A stretch of DNA of 64,000 nucleotides from Hyphomicrobium sp. (GCA_003987725.1 RXJH01000001.1:248001-312000); one strand, 5' to 3'. Positions 18,434-25,994 are shown, counted from the first letter of the stretch. Made by a program: numbers and translations. The notes: generated by a model from the sequence alone, not told the origin.

Positions 18434-18609
18434 TATTTGCCTCCTTGCGAAGAAGGGCTACGCATACCGTCGGCCTGGTTGATCGAAAGCTTCCGCGCCT
18501 GCGTCAAGGCGAGGCTCGCCTCGCGTTTCGCGATCGCATCGCGCACGAGCATCGTCGCCCGTTGACGTGCCGCTGCGCCCACGCCACTCATTGTGGAATT
18601 CACGATCAT
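18433..18609 (-). CDS. 58-aa unrecognised small protein between GTA g7 and g8
   Basis: Small ORF filling the space between g7 and g8. Its ATG at 18609 overlaps the g7 stop (ATGA) and its TAA overlaps the g8 start (TAATG), the signature of an operon member rather than chance. The product has a helical, basic middle (ARQRATMLVRDAIAKREASL) and a Gly/Ser tail that includes the g8 ribosome site GGAGG. I do not recognise a family. A longer version from 18633 is possible but breaks the overlap pattern. Confidence 0.65.
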   Translation of the reverse strand: MIVNSTMSGVGAAARQRATMLVRDAIAKREASLALTQARKLSINQADGMRSPSSQGGK

Positions 18610-18938
18610 AGGTCGCGTTCCTCCGATGGGCATTTGAGCCAGCGGCTGCGATGATCGACATCGATCGCGCCGAGAATAGCGAAGACGCGGTTACCGCAGC
18701 GAATGCGCATGTCCGGCGTCACGTCTTTGCGGTAGCGAATCCAGATGTCGTGCGACGCCGTGCCAGACAGGCGATCGCTCATGAAATTTACGTTAGCTGT
18801 TCGCGGCCAGATCGCGGCCCAGACGTCACCGACGCTCTGCCATTCGATCGTTGCGCCGCCTGCTTCGTCGCTCGTGCGTGCAGGACTTTCGATCGTCACG
18901 CGATGCCGGAGATCTCCGGCGTTGACGGGTGCTCTCAT
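18606..18938 (-). CDS. GTA head-tail adaptor g7
   Basis: 110-residue head-tail joining protein of the SPP1 gp16/HK97 gp10-like adaptor family: GDLRHRVTIESP at the N-terminus, WQSVGDVWAAI, and HDIWIRYRKDVTPDMRI. ATG at 18938 overlaps the g6 stop by four bases, and its own stop overlaps the next small ORF. Confidence 0.92.
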   Translation of the reverse strand: MRAPVNAGDLRHRVTIESPARTSDEAGGATIEWQSVGDVWAAIWPRTANVNFMSDRLSGTASHDIWIRYRKDVTPDMRIRCGNRVFAILGAIDVDHRSRWLKCPSEERDL

Positions 18939-19510
18939 AGCCTGATCGTCCTGAATGGGTTGATAAGAGCGGAAACTGCATCGGGAATGCGCGCGTCGTC
19001 CGAGCCAATTTCGCCCGGATCGCGATGCTCGTACCAGTGTGCTGTCAGCATCAGGATCGCGTGCTTCAGCGGTGCCGGTACGCTGTCGCCCGTGCTGCCG
19101 AATCCCGCTGTCATATCGATCTCGATACCGTTTGTGCGGACGTGCGGTGCGGGCGGCACCATGTTGTTCCAGACAAGGCGTGCGGGCCGCGCGGCGAGAT
19201 CGACGAGATAGCCTTCTCTAGGTATGGCGTTCGCAATGCGCGCAGCATTTTTCACACGGACTTCATCGATCGATCGCAGCGGCGTCAGCGGCAGTTCGAC
19301 GTCACGGCCGGGGGGCCAACGGTCGAGCGTTATCGTCCATGACTGCGTGATGAGCGCGAGCGACAGCGCCACCTCGATGTGAAGCCGCGACGTCAGCAAC
19401 AGGCTCGCGATCAGAACGTCCTCGTCGTCGCCGTCGATGCGCATGTGCGCTTTCGCATCGGCCACCGACACCGGCTCGACCGCCGGCGGTATCGTCATCA
19501 CGAGCGACAT
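18935..19510 (-). CDS. GTA head-tail connector g6 (gp6-like)
   Basis: 191-residue gp6-like connector that docks beneath the portal. The N-terminal MSLVMTIPPAVEPVSVADAKAHMRIDGDDEDVLI pattern, the helix LITSRLHIEVALSLALITQ and the WTITLDRWP segment are typical of the family. First gene of the tightly overlapped head-tail block; the 329-base gap before the capsid gene contains repeat A1. Confidence 0.92.
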   Translation of the reverse strand: MSLVMTIPPAVEPVSVADAKAHMRIDGDDEDVLIASLLLTSRLHIEVALSLALITQSWTITLDRWPPGRDVELPLTPLRSIDEVRVKNAARIANAIPREGYLVDLAARPARLVWNNMVPPAPHVRTNGIEIDMTAGFGSTGDSVPAPLKHAILMLTAHWYEHRDPGEIGSDDARIPDAVSALINPFRTIRL

Positions 19511-19839
19511 GGGTATTCCTTATTTTGCTTGTGTCTTGCGACTCCGCTGCGCGGAGCCGGCCGCAAGGCACGGCCTTGGTGGAAAGGTTCGGCGACGCCA
19601 AAGAAAAATGCGGGGCCACCGCGTTCACGGCGACCCCGCAGGTTTCCGCGCGGGCGGGAGGGGAACCCGCGCGGGAATAAGTATCGTCATCCTCGGACAA
19701 GCGCGGCAGAGCCGCGTCGAAGTTCCGGGATCCAGCGTGAGAAGCGCCGAAGGCTCATGATTGCGTCTTCGACGAGTCTTGTGCTGGATCCCCGAACGGC
19801 ATCGCCGAGGCTCAGCCGTTCGAGGATGACGAGAGAAAG
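19511..19839. other. Gap between capsid and connector genes holding repeat A1
   Basis: Between the capsid gene and g6. About 170 bases beside g6 contain no convincing ORF; the rest is repeat A1 (19685-19832). No promoter motif could be assigned with confidence. Confidence 0.6.
19685..19832. repeat. Palindromic intergenic repeat, family A, copy A1
   Basis: About 148 bp beginning CGTCATCCTCGGACAAGCGC and ending CGTTCGAGGATGACGA. The outer ends are inverted copies of each other. The inner motifs GATCCAGCG and CTGGATCCCCG form a second pair of arms, with TTGCGTCTTCGACGA in the middle. Other copies are at 21104, 26006, 32630 and 35889. This copy lies just after the capsid gene stop. Confidence 0.88.
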
Positions 19840-21075
19840 TTACGCCGCGAACTTCAGAAGCTTGATGGCGTCGAAGTCCTGGACGCCGCCGCCGACGCGC
19901 TTCGTCGTGTAGAAGAGCACGTAGGGCTTGGCGGTGTAGGGATCGCGCAGCACGCGGATGCCTGCCCGGTCGACGATGAGATAGCCGCGCGAGAAATCGC
20001 CGAACGCGATGCCGAGCGCATCGGCCGCGATCGCCGGCATGTCCTCGCTTTCCGCGACCGGATAGCCGAGAAGCGACGGCCACTCGCCGGGTCCATTTGC
20101 CGGCTGCCAGAGATAGTTGCCCTGGCCGTCCTTCAGCTTGCGCACGGCGGAGACCGTCGCGCGGCTCATCAGGAACGTGCCGTTGGCGCGATACGGCGCC
20201 TTCGTCGCGTAGACGAGATCGAGCAGCTTGTCGCCGGGATTGCTTGCCGGAAACGCGCCTGCCGCGCCGGTCGCGATGAAGCCGAGCTTGCCCCAAGCCC
20301 ACGAGCCATTGGCGACGGTGTCGTAGCTCAAGAGGCCCTTCGGCTTGTTGGTGCCGTCGCCGGTGACGAAGGCGGTGCCTTCCTGCGCGGCAAAGGCGAG
20401 GCGGACTTCTTCGGCCAGCCACTCGTCGATGTTGACGATGGTATCGTCGAGGAGCGTCTGCGATGCGGCGGGCATCGCGTAGAGTTCCATTGTCGGGAAC
20501 TGCAGCTCGGCGAGCGTCGGCGCGGTCGTCTGCGAACGCGATGCCGTTTCAGCGACCCAGCCGGTGTCGGCGCCGCCCGTCGCGAATGGAAGCTTGTAGA
20601 CGGAGCCCGAAACTTGCCGGATGCCGGAGATCGCGCGCATCGGCGAAATGGCTTTGAGCGCGCGATTGACGGCCGCTTCCGTCTCAGCCGGGACGAGATA
20701 ACCGCCGTCGGCGCCGGAGCCAGCGGACAAGGCTTTCTCTTCGATACGCGCGAGACGCTGCGCATCACCGCGACGCACATATCCGTCGAATGCGGATTTA
20801 TGCGCGAGGTCCGATGCTGAGGCGGCTGCGCCCGCGAGATGTGGGCGTGCCGATTTCAGCGCCAGATTGTCGGCGACGCGCTTTGTGGAATCGAGGGTTT
20901 CCTCGATGCGCGCCAGCTTTTCGGCGACGAGCGTATCGGTGGCGCCTCGCTGCTCGATCTCGTTCAAACGCTGATCGTTCGTTTCCTTGAACGCTTCGAA
21001 TGCTTCGAGGAATTCTTCGAAGGCGCGCGCGGTTTCTCCGCCCGCCCCCTTCGTTTCGAGGGTGGTGTTGGTCAT
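19840..21075 (-). CDS. GTA major capsid protein g5 (HK97 fold)
   Basis: 411-residue phage major capsid protein of the HK97 family. An N-terminal coiled-coil delta region (residues 1-75, with AFEEFLEAFEAFKETNDQRLNEIE) precedes the E-loop/A-domain part starting near DGGYLVPAET; FPTMELYAMPAASQTLLDD and DWVAETASRSQ-like segments are typical. The N-terminal scaffold is expected to be removed by the adjacent protease. Flanked on both sides by family A repeats. Confidence 0.95.
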   Translation of the reverse strand: MTNTTLETKGAGGETARAFEEFLEAFEAFKETNDQRLNEIEQRGATDTLVAEKLARIEETLDSTKRVADNLALKSARPHLAGAAASASDLAHKSAFDGYVRRGDAQRLARIEEKALSAGSGADGGYLVPAETEAAVNRALKAISPMRAISGIRQVSGSVYKLPFATGGADTGWVAETASRSQTTAPTLAELQFPTMELYAMPAASQTLLDDTIVNIDEWLAEEVRLAFAAQEGTAFVTGDGTNKPKGLLSYDTVANGSWAWGKLGFIATGAAGAFPASNPGDKLLDLVYATKAPYRANGTFLMSRATVSAVRKLKDGQGNYLWQPANGPGEWPSLLGYPVAESEDMPAIAADALGIAFGDFSRGYLIVDRAGIRVLRDPYTAKPYVLFYTTKRVGGGVQDFDAIKLLKFAA

Positions 21076-21103
21076 GTGGGGTTCCTTGAAATTTAAATCC
21101 TAC

Positions 21104-21240
21104 CGTCATCCTCGAACGGGTGCGCGTAGCAAGCCCGTTTGGGGATCCAGCGTGAGAAGTGCCGAAGGCACGATATTGCGTCTTCGACGAGTCTAACGCT
21201 GGATCCCCGGTCTTCGCTTGCGCTCGACCGAGGATGACGA
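21104..21240. repeat. Palindromic intergenic repeat, family A, copy A2
   Basis: About 137 bp with the same ends and inner arms as A1, filling the space between the prohead protease stop (21242) and the capsid start (21075). Confidence 0.87.
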
Positions 21241-21241
21241 A

Positions 21242-21943
21242 TTACGTCGTCAGCAGCCGCGCCGCTTCGCGGAAACGCGAAGCCAGCACGGCGTCGTCGG
21301 CGAAGGTCCGGCCCGCGTCCCGCAAAGCCTTGAGACCGTGGAAGCCCGAGCGGAGCACCGCCCTCGCCTCCATCCGCGTCAGCCCAGCATCCCGCGTGAG
21401 CCAACGCTCGAATTCACGTTCGGTCGGCGCGCTCGCCGCGAACGGCCGCGCCTTCACGCTTTCAACGCGTGCACCCGGCAGCATTGGAAACGTGACGACC
21501 GAAATTTCCCAGAGATCGACCTTTTCGAGACGGCGGATACCGGACGCCGCATCGCGCCTGGCCTTCACCGCCTTGAAGCCGATCGAAAGCCCGTCGAGCG
21601 CGCCGGCACGCATCAGCGCCAGCACTTCGCGCGCTTTTGAGACCGCCGTCATCAATCGTCCGCGCACATAAAGTCCGCGCGCGTCCTCGCGAATTTCGTC
21701 CCACACGCCTATCGGCTCGGCCGGATCATGCTGGAACAGCATTTTTATGCGCGCGGCGCCGCGACCCGCAAGGCTCTCGCGGAATGCTCCCGGCGCGATG
21801 ACGTCGTGGCCGAGATCCTCGCGATTGAAGAGGCTGGCGTAGCCTTCGAATACGCCGTCATCGAGGGACTTCGCCTCGAGCGGCAACGCCCGGCTGCGTT
21901 TCGACAGCGAAGCGGGCAGCAGAAAGTGTTCGGTCGCGTGCAT
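21242..21943 (-). CDS. GTA prohead protease g4 (HK97 family, S78)
   Basis: Serine protease that matures the procapsid. The fold markers FEGYASLFNREDLGHDVIAPGAF, the catalytic His in MLFQHDPAEPIG and the Ser in LDGLSIGF are present. Length from ATG 21943 is 233 aa. A GTG nine codons upstream (21970) is the alternative, but the ATG has the better ribosome site (CGGAG). It is separated from the portal gene by the 21999-23924 cassette region, an unusual distance for this pair. Confidence 0.9.
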   Translation of the reverse strand: MHATEHFLLPASLSKRSRALPLEAKSLDDGVFEGYASLFNREDLGHDVIAPGAFRESLAGRGAARIKMLFQHDPAEPIGVWDEIREDARGLYVRGRLMTAVSKAREVLALMRAGALDGLSIGFKAVKARRDAASGIRRLEKVDLWEISVVTFPMLPGARVESVKARPFAASAPTEREFERWLTRDAGLTRMEARAVLRSGFHGLKALRDAGRTFADDAVLASRFREAARLLTT

Positions 21944-21998
21944 GTGCGCTCCGTCAAGTTGCAACTTCACCTAGGAAACTTTTGTTGAAACGACGACT

Positions 21999-22244
21999 TC
22001 AGATTTTTGCGGCCTTGGCGTCGAGCTGCTTCATAAATTTGCTGAACTCTTCAAGGCGGTCGTCGGTCACAAAATAAAAATGAATGTCAGGCCTTTGGCG
22101 ATCGGATTCGGAAACAGGAGCGCGCCACTTTTGCAAGAAGCCTTCGACCGCCGCTATGCGATCCCTGCCTCTCACCTTCAGCGAGAAACGGACGCCGGTC
22201 GTATCGTTGTAGAACTGGAATACGGCCCGGTCTCTATCTGACAA
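21999..22244 (-). CDS. 81-aa unrecognised protein at the end of the portal-cassette region
   Basis: Small ORF of 81 aa starting with TTG at 22244, eight bases after AGGAG (complement of 22253-22257). It encodes FQFYNDTTGVRFSLKV, a helix, and a Lys-rich end (KQLDAKAAKI). The frame is continuous upstream with a portal-tail fragment (22262-22364), so it may instead be the C-terminus of a third displaced module. Alternatives are an immunity gene whose toxin was lost, or the small g3.5-type gene seen after portal in GTA clusters. I do not recognise a family. Confidence 0.6.
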   Translation of the reverse strand: MSDRDRAVFQFYNDTTGVRFSLKVRGRDRIAAVEGFLQKWRAPVSESDRQRPDIHFYFVTDDRLEEFSKFMKQLDAKAAKI

Positions 22245-22364
22245 CGGTTGTTCTCCTGCAACGCGTTTTTCGTCGGTGGTAAGGAAGCTCGCGGCTTCGA
22301 GGCGTTTCCAGAGCGCGTCGCGTTCGGGGGCGAGTGCTTCGATCTGGTCGAGATCTGAGGTTGT
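22245..22364 (-). pseudogene. Start-less portal-tail fragment 3, in frame with the 81-aa ORF
   Basis: From 22364 an open frame, bounded upstream by a TGA at 22365-22367, encodes DLDQIEALAPERDALWKRLE followed by AASFLTTDEKRVA, the same sequence as residues about 388-425 of the intact portal. It then runs through GEQP into the 81-residue ORF with no stop. There is no start codon. It is a displaced copy of the portal 3' end; whether it is translated is unknown. Confidence 0.8.
22262..22339 (-). repeat. 78-bp portal-tail block, copy in fragment 3
   Basis: Identical over all 78 bases to 23419-23496. By my count the matching segment of the intact portal gene (24602-24679) differs at 13 positions. 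It encodes ALAPERDALWKRLE and the following residues. Confidence 0.9.
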
Positions 22365-22374
22365 TCAGTAGCCG

Positions 22375-22848
22375 TCAACGAGACCGCCCGTGCAAAATTT
22401 TGACTTCGGGCGTTTCTCCCAAACCTTGCTCTAGATCTTTTATCAAATCGTGGACGGTATCGAGATTCCCGCCATTAGCAGGATCTATGTAGAAACCGAA
22501 ATCGAAATGGGCGTCGTCGGGTGGTATCTCGTTGGTAGCCCAGATGGCGATGTCCTTTCTCATCATCAGAATACTGAAACTTTTGCCCTCCGGATCGACG
22601 ACAGAGTCGCGATATGAAAGCCGGTTGTTTTGCGAAAACACTTTCAGCTGGTCTAAAAACGCCTTTAGTGAGCTGTTAGGCACACTTGCGTCGACTCGGC
22701 CTACTGAAAGCTTACCCGTTCCAAAATTGAACATGTTATCTCTGCCGTTTGCGATCGCATAAATTGCCGAACCCACCACCAAAGCGCTGATTACTCCGCC
22801 GCACCAGCGCCCCGCCGTTCGCCAGCGTCTATTTGGCCGCAGACCCAT
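22375..22848 (-). CDS. Immunity-like protein 2 (membrane-anchored), partner of displaced module 2
   Basis: 157 residues; ATG at 22848 overlaps the end of the toxin-like module 2 by 20 bases, the usual layout of toxin then immunity gene. A single hydrophobic helix (GGVISALVVGSAIYAIA, residues about 17-34) is followed by a soluble domain with DPEGKSFSILMMRKDIAIWA and an acidic, Asp-rich stretch (PPDDAHFDFGFYIDPANGG). One N-terminal anchor would place it at the membrane or in the periplasm. The base composition is visibly AT-richer than the flanking GTA genes. I do not recognise a family; immunity is inferred from position. Confidence 0.65.
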   Translation of the reverse strand: MGLRPNRRWRTAGRWCGGVISALVVGSAIYAIANGRDNMFNFGTGKLSVGRVDASVPNSSLKAFLDQLKVFSQNNRLSYRDSVVDPEGKSFSILMMRKDIAIWATNEIPPDDAHFDFGFYIDPANGGNLDTVHDLIKDLEQGLGETPEVKILHGRSR

Positions 22849-23494
22849 GATGTTGCCTCACATATCGGAGTAGCTGCTTATCTAAGGCATTGAATATATC
22901 CGGTCCCGTCTTGGTATTCACTTCATTCATTCCCGGTATGACATTGTTACCCTTGCCCTCCGTCGTCACGGTCCAAGAGCCGTCCGCCTCTCTTGAAAGT
23001 CGCCGGACTATTTGGCCGTCATAGAAGACGTGCAACGGTCGTGTCGTATTGGTGATGGTCAAGCCGCCAGGAAGATCCACGTCATCGGGTGCCCAGATGA
23101 GTGAAATCGTCTGATCCTGCACCGGCGTTGAAGGGTCCTGTCCCGGAAAGGCGAACCTCGCAAATCGGTCCTTCATTTCCTCGGCAGAGCATTTCAACTG
23201 AGCATCACAGGCTAAGTTCGGCCCCGAGTTATAATGATGCCAACCGGGCTTGTCCGGCGAATATCGGCTCGCATCTGCTATACGGACGCTGGAATCGTCC
23301 GTGCCGCCTCCATCCGTCCATTGTCCTCCGCCGGATTGGCCTGCGGGGACACGCGGTTGGTCTTCGCGGTATTTGAGAGAGGGCGAACTGTCCGGCCCCG
23401 CGGCGTATCCGGCGGCGGCGCGTTTTTCGTCGGTGGTAAGGAAGCTCGCGGCTTCGAGGCGTTTCCAGAGCGCGTCGCGTTCGGGGGCGAGTGC
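22829..23494 (-). pseudogene. Displaced module 2: start-less portal tail fused to a toxin-like C-terminus
   Basis: An open frame of 221 codons starts at GCA 23494, directly after an in-frame TAA, with no start codon. Its first ~70 residues (LAPERDALWKRLE ... SLKYREDQPRVPAG ... WTDGGG) repeat the tail of the intact portal gene. It then departs into a different sequence: SRYSPDKPGWHHYNSGPNLACD, FAFPGQDPSTPVQDQ, TNTTRPLHVFYDGQIVRR, GKGNNVIPGMNEVN and LDKQLLRYVRQHHG. The C-terminal part can also be read from a TTG at 23197 (122 aa). This matches orphan CT modules of contact-dependent or Rhs toxins. The activity is not identifiable by eye. Confidence 0.7.
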
Positions 23495-23496
23495 TT
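23419..23496 (-). repeat. 78-bp portal-tail block, copy in module 2
   Basis: Second copy, identical to 22262-22339. Portal-tail homology in this module extends further, to about 23310, matching 24480-24690 of the intact portal gene. It begins immediately after the tandem stop codons that follow immunity-like gene 1. Confidence 0.9.
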
Positions 23497-23508
23497 AGCT
23501 TAGCTTAT

Positions 23509-23919
23509 TTACCGCCACCATTCGTGCCCAAGCTTCTCCAACAGTGCGACGCTTTTCTCTCTTCCTGTTTTTGTCAGGACGACTTCGGGTTCCGGAATTT
23601 GAAAGTAGGGTGGTCCCTCCGACCTCGAATCTTCCCAACACCTTTCGTGAGTGTTAAAAATATAGTTCGATGAGAGCTTGTCGATTTCGGCCAATCCGTC
23701 GACGGCTGAAAGCGGCTGACGGCCGTGGGGAAGAGACGTCATTCTTATAGAAATCGAGCCCTCCGAAAGAAGCTCACGAAGAGATCTCGTTAAGATTTCC
23801 AGCTCCCGCCGATCGCCCGTAGGATCGATAACATCGGGCAACAACGAAATAACACATTCGTTGCCGGCTTCCTCTAACGTCCCCAAAATGCGCTTCTTCA
23901 TTTCGTCGATGTTGATCAT
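23509..23919 (-). CDS. Immunity-like protein 1, next to the portal-toxin fusion
   Basis: 136 residues, ATG at 23919, only 5 bases after the portal stop codon. Soluble, mostly helical N-terminus (INIDEMKKRILGTLEEAG) followed by a winged-helix-like part (LTRSLRELLSEGSISIRM) and a C-terminus with LTKTGREKSVALLEKLGHEWWR. Lower GC than the portal core. By position it is the cognate immunity gene of the portal C-terminal domain; I do not recognise a family. Confidence 0.65.
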   Translation of the reverse strand: MINIDEMKKRILGTLEEAGNECVISLLPDVIDPTGDRRELEILTRSLRELLSEGSISIRMTSLPHGRQPLSAVDGLAEIDKLSSNYIFNTHERCWEDSRSEGPPYFQIPEPEVVLTKTGREKSVALLEKLGHEWWR

Positions 23920-23924
23920 GCTGA

Positions 23925-25850
23925 CTATTCTTTCTGTGGCTTGTGGGGGATGGTTATGTGCATACCTTCGCCCTTACCGCGACCCGGCCGGTATCGATAA
24001 TAATAAGCATTTTCATGCTTCTGATCGCCATCCGTCCGAAATCTGCGACCGGGACGTTCCATTATGCGAACGCTCTCCAGTGTATTCGGATTTATATATT
24101 CTAAACCGGGTGCGTCGGTCTCACCGAGGAGCCTATATCCACTATCACAAAGCTCTTTCCTTAGCCTATTCACACCCCAATTCGGATTTGTGTCCGGTAT
24201 AAGGCTAAGCTCGCGAAGTCTTGACTCAGCTTGGCGAGCCATGGCTTCATTTGCACTGATCTGGCCTTCAATAGTTTCATACGCCTGATCCTGGGGCCGC
24301 CAATTCGGTTCGAGCTTGCGAACACGTTGAATTGCCCGTTGGGCCAACAATTCAGACTGGTCCAAGCGCGTCTGCTGCGCAGGTGTTGCTTCAGGAAAGC
24401 GCGCGAGGAGCGATGATCTTCCTCGATCGTTCCTAATCTGCGCAATGCGTACGTGGCCGTCGGAGGTGCTTACCGCTCCGCCACCGCCTTCATCCGACCA
24501 TCGTCCGCTCTCGCGACCGTTCCCTGCGGGGACACGCGGTTGGTCTTCCCGATATTTGAGAGAGGGCGAACTGTCCGGCCTCGCGGCGTATCCCGCTGCA
24601 ACGCGCTTTTCGTCGTCCGTTAGGAACGAGACGCCTTCGAGGCGTTTCCAGAGTGCGTCGCGTTCGGGGGCGAGCGCTTCGATCTGGTCGAGGTCGGGTT
24701 TGAGTTCGAGTCTTTCGTTTACGCCGAGCGACTCCGCTACGCGGAGCCGGCCGCTCGGCGCGTTCGATGTGGCGAACGCCGGTGCCAGCCAGCTCGAAAG
24801 CGCTCGCGCCGTGCGGTTCACTAGCGGCAGCACGGTCTGTCGCCAGAAGGCGCGCTGCGCTTCCTGATAATTCGAATAAGTGTTGTCGCCCGGAATGCCG
24901 AGCAGCATCGGCGGCACGCCAATAGCGAGCGCAATCTCGCGCGCCGCGGCGTTCTTGGCCTCGATGAAGTCCATGTCCTTCGGCGAGAGCGACAGCGGCT
25001 TCCAGTCGAGTCCGCCTTCGAGGAGCAGCGGACGCCCGGCGGCGCGCGCGCCCTGGAAGTTCGTCTCGAGCTCGCTTTTGAGGCGCGTGAACTGCTCGTC
25101 CGTCATTTGCCCGTTCGCGGCGGCGTAGACGAGCGCGCCCGACGGCCGCGCGGAATTATCAAGCAGCGCCTTGTTCCAGCTCGACGCGGTGTTGTGAATG
25201 TCGATCGCGGTTGCCGCCGCTTCGATCGGGCTCATGCCGTAGTGATCGTTCGCCGGGTGGAACAGGCGCACGTGCAGGATGGGGCGCACGTTCGTCGCCA
25301 CGTCATCGATGAAGCGCACGGAGCGTCCAGCGACGGTGTACTCGTAGCCTTCCGGCCAGCCGTCGAGACCGGGGATGACCTTCATGCGGTCGGGGCGCAG
25401 AATGTGCAGCTCGCGGATTTCGCCATCCAGCGCGACCGCTTCGACGTAGGCGTTGCCTGCGACGAGCAGGAAGCCGTACCAGGCTTCGAGGAAATCAGTG
25501 CCGGTGTGATCGAGGCTCGGCCGCCGGAGCAGATCGATCAGCGGATGATCCTCGATCTCGTTCGCGCCTTCGTAGAGAAGCAGCGGGATCGTAGCGGCGG
25601 CCTCTGCGATCATGCGAACGGAGCGATAGACGATGGCGTTCTGCATGAAGCCTTCGCGGGCGAACGCAGCATAGTCGCGCGGCGCCCACACGGGCTCGCC
25701 GACGTTTTGGTAGGCGATCAGCGGCCCGGTCGCGGTGCCTTTGGTGGTTGTGCCCGGCAGGCTTGCGGGGACGCGATGCGTGCTCCGCAAATCGCGCGCG
25801 CGTCTTTGCACCGGCAGCCAGCGCGTCAGCGCTTCCGAGATCAGCGACAT
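23925..25850 (-). CDS. GTA portal protein g3 with toxin-like C-terminal extension
   Basis: 641 residues against about 400 for Rhodobacter-type GTA portals. Residues about 30-410 are a normal HK97-type portal (SLSPKDMDFIEAKNAAAREIA, GIPGDNTYSNYQEAQRAFW, ending LWKRLEGVSFLTDDEKRVA). Residues 411-460 are a linker with DQPRVPAG and a Gly run. Residues about 480-548 are a charged helical segment (FPEATPAQQ ... EPNWRPQDQAYETIEG). Residues about 549-641 are a compact domain with GLEYINPNTLESVRIM, ENAYYYRYRPG and MHITIPHKP. That modular tail looks like a polymorphic-toxin C-terminus. An immunity-like gene follows after 5 bases. The portal assignment is secure; toxin activity is inference. Confidence 0.85.
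   Translation of the reverse strand: MSLISEALTRWLPVQRRARDLRSTHRVPASLPGTTTKGTATGPLIAYQNVGEPVWAPRDYAAFAREGFMQNAIVYRSVRMIAEAAATIPLLLYEGANEIEDHPLIDLLRRPSLDHTGTDFLEAWYGFLLVAGNAYVEAVALDGEIRELHILRPDRMKVIPGLDGWPEGYEYTVAGRSVRFIDDVATNVRPILHVRLFHPANDHYGMSPIEAAATAIDIHNTASSWNKALLDNSARPSGALVYAAANGQMTDEQFTRLKSELETNFQGARAAGRPLLLEGGLDWKPLSLSPKDMDFIEAKNAAAREIALAIGVPPMLLGIPGDNTYSNYQEAQRAFWRQTVLPLVNRTARALSSWLAPAFATSNAPSGRLRVAESLGVNERLELKPDLDQIEALAPERDALWKRLEGVSFLTDDEKRVAAGYAARPDSSPSLKYREDQPRVPAGNGRESGRWSDEGGGGAVSTSDGHVRIAQIRNDRGRSSLLARFPEATPAQQTRLDQSELLAQRAIQRVRKLEPNWRPQDQAYETIEGQISANEAMARQAESRLRELSLIPDTNPNWGVNRLRKELCDSGYRLLGETDAPGLEYINPNTLESVRIMERPGRRFRTDGDQKHENAYYYRYRPGRGKGEGMHITIPHKPQKE
24480..24690 (-). repeat. 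Portal-tail segment in the intact gene, source or target of the displaced copies
   Basis: Portion of the portal gene encoding EALAPERD to the Gly-rich linker. It is homologous to about 23310-23496 and 22262-22357. The sub-block 24602-24679 matches the two displaced 78-bp copies at about 65 of 78 bases by eye. This is the only homology shared among the three modules; the sequences after it differ. Confidence 0.85.
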
Positions 25851-25903
25851 GCATTGTCCTTGTTAAGTTTGCGCGAGGCGCAGCAGGCCTGCACCGCCTC
25901 CAA

Positions 25904-25994
25904 CGTCATGCCGACGGAGGTCGGCACCCAGTCAGCGTTCCGCACCCGTTATGTTGATGCCTGGCTGGGTCCCGGCCTTCGCCGGGATGACGGT
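25904..25994. repeat. Palindromic intergenic repeat, family B, copy B2
   Basis: Same ends as B1 (CGTCATGCCGACGGAGGTCG to CTTCGCCGGGATGACGGT), with a different interior. It stands head to tail with A3, 12 bases away. Confidence 0.85.

Noticed and set aside
19625-20422. Minus-strand frame overlapping the capsid gene end
   Set aside because: Out-of-frame shadow of the capsid gene running into repeat A1.
22178-22378. 66-codon frame with an ATG start inside the third portal-tail fragment
   Set aside because: It reads the portal-tail homology out of frame; the homologous frame is the one that continues into the 81-aa ORF.
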